NCBI GenBank assembly: GCA_013360685.1
Contig: JABWBD010000008.1
Location: 1-47,523, forward strand
Reading direction: 5' to 3'
From: Pirellulales bacterium
GTDB taxonomy: Bacteria; Planctomycetota; Planctomycetia; Pirellulales; Thermoguttaceae
Length of the DNA stretch: 47,523 bases
Shown here: piece after piece, positions 1 through 6,808 of the stretch
Layout: each line of letters starts with the position of its first letter
Numbering within the stretch: the stretch's first letter is position 1
The notes under the pieces: model-generated
Database searches by the model: none
Seen by the model: only the letters and a program-made list of their open reading frames with translations
What the model was told of the DNA's origin: nothing
Translations under genes and position numbers: made by a program

Positions 1-108
1 TTGGCACGAGAGTTTCCAGGCTTTGTGTATGACCGAGCGAGCTGGCTGCGTGACCAAGCCCTATTGGCGGCGCAACCACCCAGGGAAACACACAACCCAA
101 CCGCGTAA
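1..108 (+). CDS. C-terminal end of an unknown protein (cut by window edge)
   Basis: The first frame is open from base 1 to a TAA at 106-108 and encodes 35 residues ending in PPRETHNPTA. I do not recognise a family. The sequence has reasonable amino-acid variety (FPGF, SWLRDQALL) and could be the tail of a gene that begins left of the window, but a stretch this short can be open by chance in GC-rich DNA. It lies next to a decayed gene on the other strand, so it may be part of the same disrupted neighbourhood. Confidence 0.3.
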   Translation: MAREFPGFVYDRASWLRDQALLAAQPPRETHNPTA

Positions 109-157
109 GTAATTGCCATTGCCCATCAGCAGCAGGGCATAAAAATGGTGGGGTGTA

Positions 158-490
158 CTACACCGTCAACGCCGCCTGGCAGCGCTGTAGTTTCTCCCTC
201 AGCTCAGATTGAACCTCGGGGCTGGACAAACCGGTGGACCCGTCACACGCGACCAGGTTCTGCCGCGACGATTCAGGCCAATCCTCCAAGTCGTCATCCA
301 GTGCGATCCACTGGCGGGGTTTCCTGCGCAGGGCATCTTCCTGAACCTGCAAGCCCCGTGGCATGGCTCGGAACATTGACAGGTTCCAGGGGTCCACACC
401 ATGCACCTGCTTGTGGTACGTCCCACCGATGAACCGGGCGCGCAAGGTGGCAGGGAGGGACGCATGAAGGGACTTGAGCTTGTCAACGCC
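158..490 (-). pseudogene. C-terminal remnant of a HAD-like (Swiss-Army-knife type) phosphatase
   Basis: The last roughly 110 codons of this minus-strand frame look like real protein. They carry RFIGGTYHKQ, an arginine-rich linker, then QWIALDDDLEDWP followed by NLVACDGSTGLSSPEVQ, which matches the C-terminal half of small HAD proteins: the ALDD acidic motif followed by a 'GL' segment. The N-terminal half with the DxDG nucleophile is absent. Upstream of about base 490 the frame stays open but reads as antisense of the ATPase gene on the plus strand. I infer that the gene was cut near 480-490 when the adjacent mobile DNA arrived. I did not find the missing N-terminal half at the other end of the element (6590-6800). 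The product is probably non-functional. Confidence 0.55.
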
Positions 491-1936
491 GCAACTACCG
501 GGCTGACCGTCGATCCATCCGTTGTCGAACCCGAACCCGCGCCCGAACCAAAACAGGATACGGGTTGCGAGGAATGGGACGAAATACACAAGTCGATCTT
601 CCAAGCCATGAAGGAGGACGGCCATGCGCCGATCCTGGAGCGGGTCAAGGGTAAGCTGTGCGGGCAATTGCATACCTGCTGGCTGCGTGGAGACCACAAG
701 CGGAATCAGCGGGCGGGGCGTTACTCGACCCGCAGCGAAGGGAAAGACCTGAACAAGCCGAACGCCCGCTTCTACCCGTTGCCTAACGGCGGCCTGGCCA
801 TCTACCGCTTTGGCGATGCCCAAGAAACAGCGGATTGGCACCGGACGGCCAAGGGCCACGTGTGCATCCATTACAACGTAGCGGTCCCCGAAGTGGCAAA
901 GCCTCGCATCTTGACCTGCGAGCAACTCAACAATCAGTGCTTCAAACTCCGCTTCTTGATCGACGGCGTATGGGTCGCGGAGCACCCCGGCTTCTTGGCC
1001 GGAGGCATGAAAGACCTGAAGACGACGATGGCCGTCAATGCCGGAATCTCACTGGCGACGGCTACGCCGTTCCTGGAGCGGTTCCCCGTTCCACAACCCT
1101 GCCGAGTGTTGATGGCGAGTGCCGAGAGCGGCCTGGCGACCCTGCAAGAAACGGCGCGTCGAATCTGCGAGGCGAAGGAGTTGTGCTTGGCCGACATCGA
1201 CAACCTCTTCTGGACGGATTGGTTGCCCATGCTGACCAGCGCAAGACATCTTGAGAGGCTTGAGCAGACCATCCAGGACACCGGCTGCGAAGTGTTGTTC
1301 CTCGATCCCGTCTACTTGATGATGCCCGGTGCGGACGCTTCCAACTTGATGATCCAAGGCGAGCGGCTGCGCCCGTTGAGCGAAATCTGCCAGCGGCATC
1401 GGGTTTCGCCGATTCTGCTCCACCATACCAGAAAGCGCGGCAAAGGCGACCGGAGTTTTGAGCCGCCCGAGTTGTCCGACCTTTCGTGGTCTGGGTTCGG
1501 CGAATACGCGCGGCAATGGGTTCTGCTTTCCCGGCGCGAAGCGTATCAGCCGGGGACGGGTCTGCATCGCCTGTGGATGAGCGCGGGAGGTTCGAGCGGC
1601 CACGGCGGGCTTTGGGCGCTGGACGTGGACGAAGGCCCGTCCGGGGAGCCTCGTCACTGGAAGGTTTCGCTTTCGACGCCTTCCGAAGCGCGGGAAGAGA
1701 AGCGCGGAGGGACCATTCGGGAGCGCATCCTGAATGCGGCGAAGGAATTCGCGTTGGGCGAAACGAAAAGCGAGCTTCTGCGCGTCGCCAAGGTCAAGTC
1801 CGATGCGGCCGTGCGAGCCATCTTCGACGCCCTGGTCCTTGAGGGGCTCTTGGTCCGCTGTTCGGTCAAGAAAGGCGCGGCCGGCTATGAAGGATTTCGA
1901 TTAGCAACCCCAGGAGATGACACATGTACAACATAG
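464..1936 (+). CDS. RepA-like AAA ATPase / replicative helicase-type protein
   Basis: This 490-residue protein has a RecA-fold ATPase core of the AAA_25/RepA type. The P-loop is the variant AGGMKDLKTTMAVN at about residues 179-192, and the Walker B strand is CEVLFLDPVYLM at about 277-288, followed by a conserved LLHHTRKR. The C-terminus, from TIRERILNAAKEF on, looks like a winged helix. Such proteins unwind DNA during replication of plasmids and integrative elements. I chose ATG 464 because GGGAGGGA lies just upstream; an in-frame ATG at 401 lacks this site. The frame is closed by TGA at 377. The first eight codons lie antisense to the HAD-like remnant, so the original N-terminus may be missing. 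The stop overlaps the next gene by 13 bases, suggesting coupled translation. The exact role (helicase or primase partner) is inferred. Confidence 0.8.
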   Translation: MKGLELVNAATTGLTVDPSVVEPEPAPEPKQDTGCEEWDEIHKSIFQAMKEDGHAPILERVKGKLCGQLHTCWLRGDHKRNQRAGRYSTRSEGKDLNKPNARFYPLPNGGLAIYRFGDAQETADWHRTAKGHVCIHYNVAVPEVAKPRILTCEQLNNQCFKLRFLIDGVWVAEHPGFLAGGMKDLKTTMAVNAGISLATATPFLERFPVPQPCRVLMASAESGLATLQETARRICEAKELCLADIDNLFWTDWLPMLTSARHLERLEQTIQDTGCEVLFLDPVYLMMPGADASNLMIQGERLRPLSEICQRHRVSPILLHHTRKRGKGDRSFEPPELSDLSWSGFGEYARQWVLLSRREAYQPGTGLHRLWMSAGGSSGHGGLWALDVDEGPSGEPRHWKVSLSTPSEAREEKRGGTIRERILNAAKEFALGETKSELLRVAKVKSDAAVRAIFDALVLEGLLVRCSVKKGAAGYEGFRLATPGDDTCTT

Positions 1937-2343
1937 GCGAAGAGGGGCAAGGCCGATACCAGGAGTTCTTGCGCTATCCGCCCGAGAAGGTGGAGGGCGA
2001 AGCGGCCATCTTGCGGCTGTGCGTGGAACGCGCGATGAAGGAGAACCGGCCGGCGCTCGTGAAATCGCTTTGCGACAGCTTGGCCAAGATCGCGGCCGTC
2101 TCGCAAGCCGTGAAGGTCAAGGAGGGTGTTCTGATGGAGCGCGAAACCGTTCTGAGAATCGCCAAGGGACTGGTCGATCTGCTTTGCGACGTGATGGAGA
2201 AGCGGAACCTGCCCGACCGGGAGGGCGTTTCCGACGAAATCCTTGCCGGTTTACCTGAACTCTTCGAGAGGATTGAACATGAACGTGAAACTCTGTACCT
2301 CCCTGCGCCGCGAAGTAGCGAACGACCCTCGGGCGGCAATTGA
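1924..2343 (+). CDS. Hypothetical helical protein of the integrative element
   Basis: This 139-residue protein starts inside the end of the ATPase gene, with GGAG about 8 bases before the ATG. It is predicted to be almost wholly helical, with regularly spaced leucines and many charged residues (ILRLCVERAMKENRPALVKS, then a long amphipathic middle). The composition resembles small DNA-packaging or coiled regulatory proteins of phages, but no motif allows a family call. Its 3' end overlaps the next gene from 2279. The position directly after the replication ATPase suggests a helper role in replication or maintenance of the element; this is inference only. Confidence 0.7.
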   Translation: MYNIGEEGQGRYQEFLRYPPEKVEGEAAILRLCVERAMKENRPALVKSLCDSLAKIAAVSQAVKVKEGVLMERETVLRIAKGLVDLLCDVMEKRNLPDREGVSDEILAGLPELFERIEHERETLYLPAPRSSERPSGGN

Positions 2344-2614
2344 ACCGACCCGAATCATGTCCAACGAAGCCAAGAGGCTCGCCATTGCAGCCGGCGCAAC
2401 CGACGTGGCGTGGTTGGTGAGCTTCCTGGTTCACTGCTACGACCGGGCGGACGCCGAACGGAGCCTTGCGGCCCTTCGCGCCACCTGCCCGGAACGATTC
2501 AAGAAGCCCCGCGCTATCAGGGTCAACGGGCGCGGTGTGGCTCTCCCGGCCCCGCATCTTTCTCAGGCGCGGGGTCGGGATCGGAAACAGGAAAGGGCGC
2601 GCTATGGCCGGTAG
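2279..2614 (+). CDS. Hypothetical small protein
   Basis: This is a 111-residue protein with no recognised family. I chose ATG 2279 (MNVKLCTSLRREVAND) because GAGAGG precedes it by 6 bases. An ATG at 2357 (MSNEAKRLAIAAG) is a second possibility and begins the better-structured helical part. The middle contains DVAWLVSFLVHCYDRADAER, a compact helical segment with aromatic and cysteine residues. The tail is basic and rich in arginine and glutamine. It overlaps both neighbours (65 bases upstream, 11 bases downstream), so the genes are probably translated as a unit. The function is unknown. Confidence 0.6.
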   Translation: MNVKLCTSLRREVANDPRAAIEPTRIMSNEAKRLAIAAGATDVAWLVSFLVHCYDRADAERSLAALRATCPERFKKPRAIRVNGRGVALPAPHLSQARGRDRKQERARYGR

Positions 2615-3011
2615 ACCGTGGTGGTCGATGCCATCGGGCCGCGAGCGAGCGGCGGCCAAGGCTCAATACGAGCAGGAGCATCCCCTGCCGGAACCGGAAC
2701 TACGCCCGGTGCGTACTAGTCAGCACGCCGGCTATTTCACGAGTCCCTCCGGCCATCAGCATTTCTACGGCGGCCGAACCGACCGACGTGTTGCCGAAAT
2801 CGCAGCGCGTGCCGACGTGCCGCCGATCCCCGACGACCTGCGGCCCTTTGAGCGCGACGGCCGGCTGTTTTGGTTGGGCCAGCGCAGCATGTACCCCATC
2901 GACCTTTCGACGCCGGAAGCGTTCCGCGCGTCGCTCAAGACTGCCATCCATTCCGATGCGTCGCAACAGGCGGCAGCCGTACCGGCCGGTTTGCCGGACA
3001 ACGAAAGGTGA
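2604..3011 (+). CDS. Hypothetical protein of the integrative element
   Basis: This is a 135-residue protein. I chose ATG 2604 (MAGRPWWSMPSG) because GGAAAGG lies about 9 bases upstream; the frame is open further upstream but only as a shadow of the previous gene. The central segment includes HAGYFTSPSGHQHFYGG and DDLRPFERDGRLFWLGQR, which read as a folded, aromatic-rich domain, followed by a short helical tail rich in alanine and glutamine. No catalytic motif or membrane segment is visible and I do not recognise a family. The stop is 5 bases before the next start, which keeps it in the same transcription unit. Confidence 0.65.
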   Translation: MAGRPWWSMPSGRERAAAKAQYEQEHPLPEPELRPVRTSQHAGYFTSPSGHQHFYGGRTDRRVAEIAARADVPPIPDDLRPFERDGRLFWLGQRSMYPIDLSTPEAFRASLKTAIHSDASQQAAAVPAGLPDNER

Positions 3012-3016
3012 GCACC

Positions 3017-3853
3017 ATGTACAAACCGGTTTCTGGTCTGCCCTACGCCATCGGCGTCCGTTCCGATGGTCGTGAGTGCATTTCGTGTACTCTGGGCGGG
3101 ATGCTGACCGGGGAATTCCTCTACGATCCCCGCGACCCGGCCGCCAAGGAAGCCGCGCTGAAAGCCTTCGACGAGTACGCCATCGGGCTTCGGCACAGCA
3201 TCGAAGACAACCTGGGGCGTCGGCTGACGGACAGGGAGATGTACCGCGGCTTGGAACACGTCGAAGACGAAGACCCCGTGACCCGCGCCAAGGTCAAGGC
3301 GGAGCGGGAGGCGCTGTTCGCGCCGCCTCCCGACACCCGCAACTGGGCCGAAAGGAAACTCGACGAGCACAAGGCAGCGAAGAAGCGCGAGCGTGACCCC
3401 GAAGGCGCTTTTCTGGAGGAGCAAGTGGAGCGGCTTGCCGCCAAGAAGGCAGAGGAAGAACGTCGCGCGGCCCTTGCCGCTAGCCCACGGCGGCAGAAGG
3501 TTGTGGCGCACGCAACGGCCGAAAAGTTGGCGGCCTTGTATGACCCCACGCTGCCGCTTTCGGAAATCCGCGCCGTCAATCATCGGCTGAAGCTCGCCAA
3601 GGAGGGCAACCTCAGACTGTACGCCAAGGAGGCCAACGAATTCTACGCCCGGCAGGAGCAACGTCTGCAAGAGCAATCCGCCCCCGTCCGCAAGACCTTC
3701 CAAGTCTGGGGCGAACGGCTAAGGAAGTCGCAGACCCGTTTTGAATTGCCCGTGGCCGACATCATGGAAGCGGGCAACGACCCCTACGCGACGGCAGAGG
3801 AACGCGCTATGGCCGCCGCACTGCAACATCAGCAACAGCAACAGGAGACTTGA
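3017..3853 (+). CDS. Hypothetical charged coiled-coil protein with poly-Q tail
   Basis: This is a 278-residue protein with start ATG 3017 preceded by GAAAGGTGAG. The first 60 residues look globular (a glycine-containing segment ending in GMLTGEFLYDPRD). From about residue 110 to 240 the protein is dominated by glutamate, lysine and arginine, with long helices of coiled-coil character such as LDEHKAAKKRERDPEGAF. It ends in alanine and a run of glutamines. Scaffold or structural proteins of phages and plasmid partition accessory proteins can look like this, but similarity of composition is not evidence of function. It is flanked by small unknown genes in the same direction, with 4 bases to the next one. 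Confidence 0.65.
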   Translation: MYKPVSGLPYAIGVRSDGRECISCTLGGMLTGEFLYDPRDPAAKEAALKAFDEYAIGLRHSIEDNLGRRLTDREMYRGLEHVEDEDPVTRAKVKAEREALFAPPPDTRNWAERKLDEHKAAKKRERDPEGAFLEEQVERLAAKKAEEERRAALAASPRRQKVVAHATAEKLAALYDPTLPLSEIRAVNHRLKLAKEGNLRLYAKEANEFYARQEQRLQEQSAPVRKTFQVWGERLRKSQTRFELPVADIMEAGNDPYATAEERAMAAALQHQQQQQET

Positions 3854-3857
3854 TCCT

Positions 3858-4115
3858 ATGAACCCCTTCACCCACGTCTTACGCGCCCGCTATCTCGACA
3901 ACGGCTCGACCGGGAGCCGAGGCGAATCCGCCGCGTTGTTCGTCGTCCTCAAAATCCTTGAGGGGGAGTACGCGGGCGGTTGCGACGGCAACCCCTGGCG
4001 CTACGTCCGGGATGCCATTCTTGCGTTCGCCGGCCCCGTCCCCAATCCGTTCGGCGTCTGGCTGGCGGAGAGCTTCGCCGGGGACATCGACAAGTATGAT
4101 CGCGGCTTGCGATAG
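3858..4115 (+). CDS. Hypothetical small protein
   Basis: This is an 85-residue protein starting at ATG 3858, with AGGAG about 10 bases upstream. It begins MNPFTHVLRARYLDNGSTG and continues with a hydrophobic helix (ESAALFVVLKILEGEYAGG), a NPWRYVRDAI segment and a C-terminal helix (WLAESFAGDIDKYDRGLR). The regular pattern of hydrophobic and acidic residues suggests a real folded protein. I do not recognise a family. It is the last gene of the tightly packed block that starts with the ATPase; the palindromic stretch at 4120-4220 follows. Confidence 0.6.
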   Translation: MNPFTHVLRARYLDNGSTGSRGESAALFVVLKILEGEYAGGCDGNPWRYVRDAILAFAGPVPNPFGVWLAESFAGDIDKYDRGLR

Positions 4116-4184
4116 GCTACCATCGGCCGGCGTTTCGGCCGGCTGCCCGGCAGTGCTGTAGCGAGCCACGGCCGGGCGACTGCG

Positions 4185-4218
4185 CCCGTGGCCGGGGAGT
4201 AGCGGCCCCGGCCACGGG
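4185..4218. terminator. Strong 13-bp hairpin after the first gene block
   Basis: CCCGTGGCCGGGG (4185-4197) is perfectly complementary to CCCCGGCCACGGG (4206-4218) with an 8-base loop. Weaker palindromes lie just before it (GCCGGC pair near 4130-4145, CGGGCG/CGCCCG near 4174-4188). There is no T-run after the stem, so it may be an atypical terminator, an operator for the HTH protein encoded immediately downstream, or a replication-related structure. Confidence 0.5.
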
Positions 4219-4248
4219 TATTCTTCCACCTTCTCGAATCCCGATGCC

Positions 4249-4770
4249 ATGCTGACGCCCAAGGAACAAGCTGTGCGCATCCTCCGGCAGCGAGGCTGGA
4301 GTTGCGCGCAGATTGCCGAGCATCTTGGGATCAGCCGCAACGCCGAGAAGTTCCGGGCATGGTGTGGCCGGCGACGAATTGCCAAGGGCGACCCGCTGAT
4401 ATTGCCGGGCTCCTATTGCGTGTTCCGTTTCGGCCCCTACACCGGCGTCTTGCCATCCCGTCTTCTGCCCGATTGGATGGATCGGGTCTGGACCGCTCGG
4501 CAAGGCATCACTTGGCTTGCCGGATTGGATCGGCAACCGGAAACCGAGAACCTCCTTGGCGCTGTGCCGCTGACGGCAAATGAAGCATCGACCGTGAGGC
4601 GACTTCTTGCCGGCACCCGAGCACCTGGCGTCTACAAGATCGACTGCCATAGCGGCAAGGTGACGTTCTACTCCGGCTTGAGAACGGCGGGGCGCGCCGA
4701 GGGAGTCAGCGCGGCGGCCATCCACAATCTCCGCCAGCGGGGGCACGGCCGCGGTTGCTATTGGCTCTGA
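4249..4770 (+). CDS. HTH-containing protein, putative DNA-binding
   Basis: This is a 173-residue protein. Residues 3-35 (LTPKEQAVRILRQRGWSC, then AQIAEHLGISRN) form a clear helix-turn-helix of the 'AEHLGIS' kind seen in small regulators and resolvase-type proteins. A second similar segment near the C-terminus (AEGVSAAAIHNLRQRGH) may be another HTH with the 'serine-asparagine' style seen in phage homing-type or NUMOD-like modules. In between are short beta-rich stretches (GSYCVFRFGPYTGVLPS; GVYKIDCHSGKVTFYS). The gene sits directly after a strong palindrome that could be its operator. A role in controlling the element is inferred. Confidence 0.65.
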   Translation: MLTPKEQAVRILRQRGWSCAQIAEHLGISRNAEKFRAWCGRRRIAKGDPLILPGSYCVFRFGPYTGVLPSRLLPDWMDRVWTARQGITWLAGLDRQPETENLLGAVPLTANEASTVRRLLAGTRAPGVYKIDCHSGKVTFYSGLRTAGRAEGVSAAAIHNLRQRGHGRGCYWL

Positions 4771-4894
4771 CCCGCGCCGGAACGGCGCTGGTCCGGCGCT
4801 GAATCCGCGCCGTGACCTGCTCGAATCGTTGTGTCCGTTGCAGGGAATCTGCGCATCGCGTAGGTTCGTTTCGACCACCTTGAGATCGCACCAC

Positions 4895-5104
4895 ATGACA
4901 GACATCCCCTCCTCCTCGATAGTCCATGATGCCCCGGTGATTGCCGTTCCGGCCGGCGCACCGCGTTGGGTGACGCCCGAATTACTGGCCGATACGCTCC
5001 GGGTTTGGCGGCCCTATTACCCGAACTTGACTCCTCAAGAGGGCCTGAGCATCATATTGAATGTGACCAACCTGTTCGATGTGCTTCGGAGCAGCAAGCC
5101 GTGA
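4895..5104 (+). CDS. Small recombinase-partner protein
   Basis: This 69-residue protein starts at ATG 4895 (MTDIPSSSIVHD). Its second half reads WVTPELLADTLRVWRPYY followed by LTPQEGLSIILNVTNLFDVL, an all-helical unit. I recall small proteins of this kind encoded just before serine recombinases in planctomycete and proteobacterial elements, but I cannot name a domain. Its stop codon overlaps the GTG start of the recombinase (GTGA), so the two are translationally coupled. A recombination directionality or regulatory role is plausible but is inference. Confidence 0.65.
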   Translation: MTDIPSSSIVHDAPVIAVPAGAPRWVTPELLADTLRVWRPYYPNLTPQEGLSIILNVTNLFDVLRSSKP

Positions 5105-6585
5105 CAAAGAAATACGTTGCCTTGGCCCGCGTGAGTTCCCGCGAGCAACAGCGCGAAGGATTCTCCCTTGACATTCAAGAGGATGCCCTGCGGCGCTACG
5201 CCGAGCGGATGGGCGGCACCATCGTCAAGCTGTTCAAGATCGCGGAGACTGCCACCAAGCAGGACGAACGGCGGGCGTTCAAGGAATTGCTCGCCTACGC
5301 CAAGAAGCACGCGGACGAGTTGACCGGCCTATTGTTCTACAAGGTGGACCGCGCCGCGCGGAACCTCTTCGATTACGTCGAATTGGAGCGGTTGGAATCC
5401 GAATACGGCTTGGAGTTCATTTCGGTTTCGCAGCCGACCGAGAACACCCCGGCCGGTCGGATGCAACGGCGGATGCTCGCCAGCATGGCGAGTTTCTATA
5501 CCGAGCAGCAATCCCTTGACGTGAAAGAGGGACTGGCGCGTCGAGTCAAGGAGGGCTGGTTCGTCGGTCATGCCCCCTACGGATACCGAAACGTCCGCAT
5601 CGACGGCCGGGGCATCGTGGAAGTGGACCCGGTGAACGGCCCGAAGGTCAAGCGGATATTCGAGCTATTCGCCTACCACGGCCTGACGCTCGATATGCTG
5701 ATTGAACGCTTGGCGGCAGAGGGCATCGTGTACCGGGACAGCGTGCCCCGATTCCCGCGAAGCACCTTGCACGCCATCTTGCACGACCGCGCCTACATCG
5801 GCGAAGTGGAGCACAAGGGGCAATGGTATCCTGGCAAGCACTCCCCGGTTGTGGACCGGGAGACTTGGGACCGAGTTCAAGCCCTGTTGGGCGGGCAAGT
5901 CTACCGCACGCACGAAATGACCTACGGGAGCGACCTGATTACCTGCCAATGCGGCCACAAGATCGTAGGGGAACGAAAGATCAAGAAGACGAAGGCCGGG
6001 GACCGGGACTACAACTACTACCGATGCTCCAAGTACGCCAGCAAAGGGCATCCCCGCATCCGTTTGACTGAGGCCGACCTGGACAAGCAAGTCTTGGCGC
6101 TGTTCGCCAAGCTGCGCATCGAGGATGCCGAAGTGCGGGACTGGGTTCTCAAGGTGCTTCGCGCCCGGACCCGCGAGGAGCAGGATTACACCCGCGAGCA
6201 ACGGGCCGAATTGCACCGTCAGCTTACGGTGATTCAGGGCCAGACCGACCAACTCCTCAACCTCCGGCTCTTGGAGGAAATCGACGCCGATACGTTTGCC
6301 GCCAAGAGCACCGAGCTACGCGACCGGGCGGCGCGGCTCAAGCTGCAAGCCGAAGTGCTGGACCGTGGGCACGATGAAAACGCCGACATCGCCATCAAGG
6401 CGTTTGAACTCTCGCAAAGCCTTACGAGCCAGTGGCTTACGGCGGATTACGCGGCCAAACGGCAGATTCTCGAAATCGTCTGTTTGAACTGGCTTCTCGA
6501 CGGCGTAACTCTAGTCCCTACAATGAGAAAGCCCTTCGACGTTCTCGCCGAAGGGCTTCTTTCTAAGGAAAGTCGGCACGGGTAG
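5101..6585 (+). CDS. Large serine recombinase (site-specific integrase)
   Basis: This is a 494-residue recombinase that cuts and rejoins DNA through a serine intermediate, moving the element in and out of the chromosome. The N-terminal resolvase domain begins YVALARVSSREQQ, with catalytic Ser12, and has the conserved YKVDRAARN. A recombinase domain follows (GWFVGHAPYGYRN; STLHAILHDRAYIGEVEHKG), then a zinc ribbon (CQCG ... YYRCS) and a coiled coil around residues 340-450. I chose GTG 5101, which overlaps the stop of the upstream small gene; the frame extends upstream only as its shadow. The C-terminus ends RKPFDVLAEG, and the DNA for that motif is also an inverted repeat. All domains and the catalytic residue look intact, so the protein is probably active. 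Confidence 0.93.
   Translation: MTKKYVALARVSSREQQREGFSLDIQEDALRRYAERMGGTIVKLFKIAETATKQDERRAFKELLAYAKKHADELTGLLFYKVDRAARNLFDYVELERLESEYGLEFISVSQPTENTPAGRMQRRMLASMASFYTEQQSLDVKEGLARRVKEGWFVGHAPYGYRNVRIDGRGIVEVDPVNGPKVKRIFELFAYHGLTLDMLIERLAAEGIVYRDSVPRFPRSTLHAILHDRAYIGEVEHKGQWYPGKHSPVVDRETWDRVQALLGGQVYRTHEMTYGSDLITCQCGHKIVGERKIKKTKAGDRDYNYYRCSKYASKGHPRIRLTEADLDKQVLALFAKLRIEDAEVRDWVLKVLRARTREEQDYTREQRAELHRQLTVIQGQTDQLLNLRLLEEIDADTFAAKSTELRDRAARLKLQAEVLDRGHDENADIAIKAFELSQSLTSQWLTADYAAKRQILEIVCLNWLLDGVTLVPTMRKPFDVLAEGLLSKESRHG
6529..6564 (+). terminator. Terminator-like hairpin overlapping the recombinase 3' end
   Basis: AAGCCCTTCG (6529-6538) pairs perfectly with CGAAGGGCTT (6549-6558) across a 10-base loop and is followed by the T-rich tail CTTCTTTCT. 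This is the layout of an intrinsic terminator, but it lies inside the coding sequence, where it encodes the conserved recombinase ending KPFDVLAEGL. Confidence 0.65.
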
Positions 6586-6808
6586 ATTTGAACCTGCCGC
6601 TCGCCTAAGATGGAAGCCCGTGAGACTGGATTCAGGTCATCCGGATCACTCGCACCTCGACCGAAGCGTAGCTGCGGCATGCGGTTCCCTCGCTTGCCCG
6701 TGGGGTTTCGTCGGGTTGGCGTGCGCCCATGCCGAGTGGCGCGCGGCTGGTCCGGGCAGAAATCACCATAACCGGAAAGTATTGGCCAATTACCGTGGAG
6801 GACATACG

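Larger units (their letters stand above)
480..6590. mobile_element. Putative integrative element with RepA-like ATPase and serine recombinase
   Basis: A block of co-oriented, tightly packed plus-strand genes begins with a RepA-like ATPase and ends with a large serine recombinase. In between are short, overlapping genes without recognisable families, an arrangement typical of integrative elements or prophage remnants. The left limit is inferred from the truncated HAD-like gene near base 490. The right limit is inferred from the hairpin at the recombinase end and the start of ordinary metabolic genes at 6.8 kb. I could not find a convincing direct repeat marking both ends; only GAAGGG is shared (466-471 and 6551-6556), which is too short to count. 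No capsid, terminase or conjugation gene is visible, so it may be a reduced or satellite-type element. The ends are approximate. Confidence 0.5.

Noticed and set aside
6571-6655. tRNA-like T-arm (TTTGAACC on the minus strand) after the recombinase
   Set aside because: The T-stem has two mismatches in five pairs and no anticodon stem or 5' acceptor strand can be drawn; at most a degenerate attachment-site remnant.
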